From: Epiperipatus broadwayi
Lineage: Eukaryota; Onychophora; Udeonychophora; Euonychophora; Peripatidae
Direction of reading: 5' to 3'
DNA: 64,000 nucleotides
Assembly (NCBI GenBank): GCA_028023455.1
Contig: JAQFVV010012418.1
Location: 9,729,244-9,793,243, forward strand
The notes beneath the pieces are model-generated. The model saw only the letters and a list, made by a program, of their open reading frames with translations. It made no database searches and had not been told where the DNA came from. This document shows positions 61,441 to 64,000 of this stretch, in pieces (position 1 is the first letter of the stretch; each line of letters opens with the position of its first letter). A program made the translations under genes and the position numbers.

Positions 61441-64000
61441 AACAATTAATGTGGCTGAACTCATATAATATAAAATAGTGTAGAGTTTTAATTTCCAAAA
61501 ATTTTTTTTTTTCTTTTATTAGGGTTCATCTGTATAATAGTGGGTTAGTTTGTGATAGGTTAGAGTCAATATTCAATTTATAAAATTTATACTTAATCAC
61601 CATTATCTTAAGGAAGGAAATTACCTCATCATACTATTGATTAATTAAATGTAGGCTTATTTAATGTGTATGAGAATTTTCATTATGTTTTAAACATGTC
61701 AATGTTACATTTTGCCTTAATATTAGGTCTCTACATATCAGTATTATGTGGCTGTAGTGTTATTATTACTATTACACATAAGTAAAATTTTGGATAAGGT
61801 GATCTCAATTATCACTCTATTATTATTTTTTCCCTTTGGTTTATCAATGCCATAGTATTTAAGAATATATGTATATTGTGTGGGTATTGATTCTGAATTT
61901 ATTTTATTATTTAATTAAAAGATTTATCTGGAGTTTTATTTTAAAGAAAGAGCAGAAATAGCAATAAAAAGCTGCCTGAGACTCAAGTTTCTTTTTAAGT
62001 AGATTGATATAAAAGGGATTGGAAAAACTTAGGCAATTAATTTTTTATTTTTGAGGTTGTCTTAGATTGTGGTAGAGAATTGATTTATAGATTTTTTCTA
62101 AAAGCAGATAGTTATTACATATTTGTTCAGAGCTTATACTAGAGGCTGTAGCAGAGGTGATTACAGACTTCTTTTCAGAGTGTACTAGCCGAGAGTTAAA
62201 TATACCAGTGATACTTTTGAAAAGAACATTTGGACAGGAAATCAGACTTTGGATTGTTGGTAAAACTTCACATTTATCAACTGAGTACCATCAACATAGT
62301 TATTGCATTTAGTATGAATTTGTGCCTGCAAAAATTTATTTTCTCAAATGGTTAAAAAAGTCAAAATGGAATAGAGGAGCTCAATTGTATATCACTTTCT
62401 TTTTCCTGCACCAGTGTGTAAGCCTACACTTTTTATTATTCGACATTCAAGTGCCTACATAATGGAAGAAATGGTCCTGTAAAGAAGTTCAATAAATATA
62501 AATTCTTGTGCTTTAGGGTTTTATAGTTTTAATTTTAGGGAATATGCTGGAAGCCTGGAACTAATGCATCAATTTTTTTCTTTCTTTAAGAAAAAAAGAA
62601 GAAAGAAGTATAGTAATCAAGTAAACCATTTCTTGTATTAGAACGATTGAAGAGAACTTATATCCAGATATTTCTTTATTTTATTAGATTAAAATGTATC
62701 TGAGAACAGAAATCCCTTTTTTGTTGCTGTTATGAATATAATCTATAAATTAATAAATACATATATATATTTATGTATTTACATTTCCAGACTCTGCCAT
62801 TCTATATAACAATATAAAATTGTACTCATATGTTTAAGTATAAAATTTTTAATAAAATAATTGTACTGAGTATATCAGACTGCTAAGAACATTAAATTTT
62901 TGCTGTGTCTGGAATAATATAATATGAATTTATCCAAATTTTTGATCTTATGATTTTTTTTTGTAAATGATATTGATAATTAATCACTTATTAATATGTG
63001 TGCATAAAGGAAATGTATGTGTAGTAACTATTTCATGTTTTTACACAACAATTTTTTTTTGTTAATCTTTTGGAAAAGTGAATATTTTTTTAATTATTAG
63101 TCATTAATTTAATTTTTTGCGTATACCTGGGTCTCGTTTTATGCAGATTATTTTAATGCGATTTTGAAGTTATGTGATTTATGTTTCTTCTTAATATCTT
63201 TCATATTTCATTATATTTATTAGATATCAAGAAATTTAAATTATTAATAACGTATTTTCACTTGAAATACTTTTTTTTTCTCAAAAATATAACGTTATAT
63301 TAGCAGCTAATGTGAATATGGCATGAAGCTGTATTTAGAATTTTAGCTGCTATGTAAATAATCCATTTATACTAATGAGTAAATAATAATAATAGATTTA
63401 TACTTACATATAAAAATATCGCAATAAATATTCAAAAAATTTAAACTTTTAAACCATATTTTGTTATATATAACAGAAATGAATAATCTTTTAGATTTTT
63501 AAAATAAAAAACGAAGATTTTATAAACTGAAAATAATCTTTCTCATGATAATGTATAATCTTTTTGTTTTGATTTCAATCTCATTTTTTTAATATAGAAA
63601 CAGAAAACCATTAACACAGCATAAGACTGAAAGTGGCGCTAGTTGTACATCACATCATGAATAAAAATAAAGTGGCTAACAGGTTTCTCTGGGCATAATT
63701 GCTGAGAGATTTTTGACTTCATTTAAGGAGAAGCTACAATACATCACATCACATCGAATCTGATTTCTTTCCAGTTTATAAATGAATGCTAGTGGTAATG
63801 ATTAAAATATGTATGTAAAATGTAAAATTAAATGCTGTAGTTAATAAAAAAAGTAAAAAAAGTTTGTCTTGTATTAATTTTTTCCGAATATTTGAAATTT
63901 TTTATTAGTCATACTTTATTTGCTTACTTTTTTAATGTGAATTTTAAAGTAATTTTTCTTTGTTGCTTTTATGCGAATTTTGAAAATTACAGACCCTATC
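61441..64000. other. T/G-rich to AT-rich non-coding stretch
   Basis: Nothing recognised apart from short SSRs. ACATCACATCA recurs at about 63647 and 63741. Confidence 0.35.

Noticed and set aside
1-64000. CRISPR arrays, operons, rRNA genes
   Set aside because: No regularly spaced identical repeats with unique spacers, no rRNA-like conserved blocks and no bacterial gene layout; the tandem arrays found are degenerate minisatellites.

Overview
This window is AT-rich (roughly three quarters A+T by eye) non-coding DNA from a eukaryote, almost certainly an invertebrate animal. The evidence is abundant SSRs, decayed non-LTR and LTR retroelements, LTRs with TATA boxes, an Ig-like pseudo-exon, and no prokaryotic gene organisation. 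I cannot name the species. Short interspersed elements with hammerhead ribozymes are known from flatworms, cnidarians, molluscs and others, so they do not decide it. No intact host gene was found. The one long open frame that looks selected is the 253-codon gag-like ORF of an LTR retrotransposon.

Layout. 0-0.85 kb: decayed Ty3/Gypsy gag on the minus strand. 0.85-6.2 kb: AT-rich sequence and SSRs, plus a palindromic short element (2917-3301) with one hammerhead-ribozyme relic on each strand. 6.2-9.3 kb: three different tandem arrays (66, 69 and about 110 bp periods). 11.0-12.1 kb: a 0.4 kb inverted repeat followed by a decayed LINE reverse transcriptase. 13.5-18.4 kb: two LTR-like units on the minus strand. 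19-23.7 kb: A/C-rich sequence without recognisable genes. 23.76-29.06 kb: an LTR-bounded, apparently non-autonomous retrotransposon on the minus strand, encoding a coiled-coil/basic gag-like protein and no pol. 29.9-32.3 kb: a decayed related element on the plus strand (gag and integrase relics, RT missing). Its integrase is split by a 191-bp hairpin insertion flanked by a 19-bp target duplication. 36-38.2 kb: LINE ORF2 relic with YMDD and a C-terminal zinc-knuckle-like motif. 39.5-43.2 kb: a diverged duplication, a second hairpin insertion, and a second hammerhead-bearing element. 45.6 kb: a third hairpin insertion with a perfect 48-bp stem. 51.6 kb: Ig-like pseudo-exon. 52.6-53.2 kb: tandem array. 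53.25-56.04 kb: a large inverted repeat (arms about 1.2 kb) whose spacer carries a hammerhead-like motif of Penelope-element type. 56-64 kb: AT-rich with little structure.

The most interesting content is RNA- and fold-back-based. It comprises (i) a hammerhead-bearing short element family with terminal inverted repeats that carry a tRNA B-box-like motif, (ii) three hairpin insertions with long TPRT-like target duplications but unrelated stems, and (iii) a gag-only LTR element related to a neighbouring gag-integrase relic.
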